Source: a virus. From it: a stretch of 28,106 nucleotides of DNA. The notes beneath the pieces were generated by a model. The model did not search any database, was not told the origin of the DNA, and saw only the letters and a list, made by a program, of their open reading frames with translations. This document shows, piece after piece, positions 27,824 through 28,106 of the stretch. The stretch's first letter is position 1. Each line of letters opens with the position of its first letter. The stretch lies in the IMG/VR virus record IMGVR_UViG_3300033145_001791, positions 1-28,106 of that record; one strand, written 5' to 3'. The position numbers were made by a program, and so were the translations under genes.

Positions 27824-28106
27824 CCATGTCAAGATATTTCAATTGCTGGAAAGGGGGCAGGACTTGAAGGGAAAAGGTCTGGTCTTTGGTATGAATATTG
27901 GAGAGCAATTAGGATTTTACGACCTAAATTCGCAATCATGGAAAATGTCGGAGCCCTTACTTTTCGAGGACTTACGCAAGTCTTACAATCGTTGTATGAA
28001 ATCGGGTATAATGCTGAATGGCAAGATATACGAGCAGCCGACGTGGGTGCACCGCACCGCCGGGAAAGGATCTGGATTATTGCCTACCCCAAGGGCGTCC
28101 GATTGG
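27824..28106 (+). pseudogene. C-terminal part of DNA cytosine-5 methyltransferase (frame-shifted, cut by window edge)
   Basis: Frame starting CCA TGT CAA reads PCQDISIAGKGAGLEGKRSG, then LWYEYWRAIRILRPKFAIMENV (motif VI, ENV), QDIRAADVGAPHRRERIWII (motif VIII). It completes GGFPC with the catalytic Cys but lies +1 relative to the stop-ended frame: seven bases (27817-27823 region, with TAA) separate GGFP from PCQ. No start of its own is evident. It may be a decayed gene, or be reached by frameshifting or bypass. Continues beyond the right edge. Confidence 0.75.

Noticed and set aside
27280-27830. Group I intron in the methyltransferase gene
   Set aside because: Removing the HNH frame leaves only about 70-100 bases, too few for a group I core (P3-P9), and splicing would not fix the seven-base offset before the cysteine.
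27303-27834. 8-base direct repeat TGTCAAGA as a target-site duplication of the HNH insertion
   Set aside because: The copies do not sit at the insertion boundaries; joining at them would remove GGFP and give the wrong frame. An 8-base match is not unusual at this distance.

Overview
The window is part of an AT-rich tailed bacteriophage genome, or a prophage. It carries a terminase pair, portal, MuF-like minor head protein, protease/scaffold, capsid, connectors, tail tube and a tape measure of about 1,100 residues. No tail sheath is visible, so a long non-contractile (siphovirus) tail is most likely. Shine-Dalgarno sites are strong (AGGAGG) and promoters are close to the sigma-70 consensus, so the host is a bacterium; I cannot name it. 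No integrase or lysis gene is in view.

Layout. From about 23.9 kb leftwards to base 1 almost everything reads on the minus strand in morphogenetic order: zinc-ribbon protein, small terminase, a 66-residue ORF, large terminase, a DUF4406-like protein, portal, MuF protein, then (after a short plus-strand cassette) protease/scaffold, decoration protein, major capsid, a 5-kb sugar-modification island, head-tail connectors and a fibre-like protein, tail terminator, tail tube, chaperone candidate, tape measure and three tail-tip genes, the last cut by the left edge. A non-coding region rich in repeats (about 23.93-24.58 kb) separates this from plus-strand small regulatory genes (24.6-26.1 kb), an RNA region (26.14-26.56 kb), a PD-(D/E)XK nuclease, and a DNA cytosine-5 methyltransferase gene interrupted by an HNH homing endonuclease at the right edge.

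Most notable points. (1) The plus-strand cassette at 17.66-18.53 kb ends its first two genes in a terminator whose 20-base loop holds a 15-base perfect complement to the Shine-Dalgarno region of the leftward protease/scaffold mRNA. This is a candidate loop-type antisense switch between the two divergent transcripts. (2) Between capsid and connector lies a tightly overlapping block: glycosyltransferase, methyltransferase, glycosyltransferase, methyltransferase, beta-repeat protein, TupA-like ATP-grasp enzyme and sulfotransferase. It looks like machinery for decorating the virion, or a host polymer, with a methylated and perhaps sulfated glycan. (3) A free-standing small RNA with a consensus promoter, an 18-bp terminator stem and a likely pseudoknot is followed one base later by a tRNA-shaped element whose anticodon stem cannot pair. 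(4) The methyltransferase is split by an HNH gene whose ribosome site is held in a hairpin. A separate 7-base offset with a stop codon falls exactly before the catalytic cysteine, resembling the mobE/bypass cassette of phage T4.

Product names rest on recognisable motifs and gene order, not on database searches. Small genes without recognisable motifs are reported as unknown.
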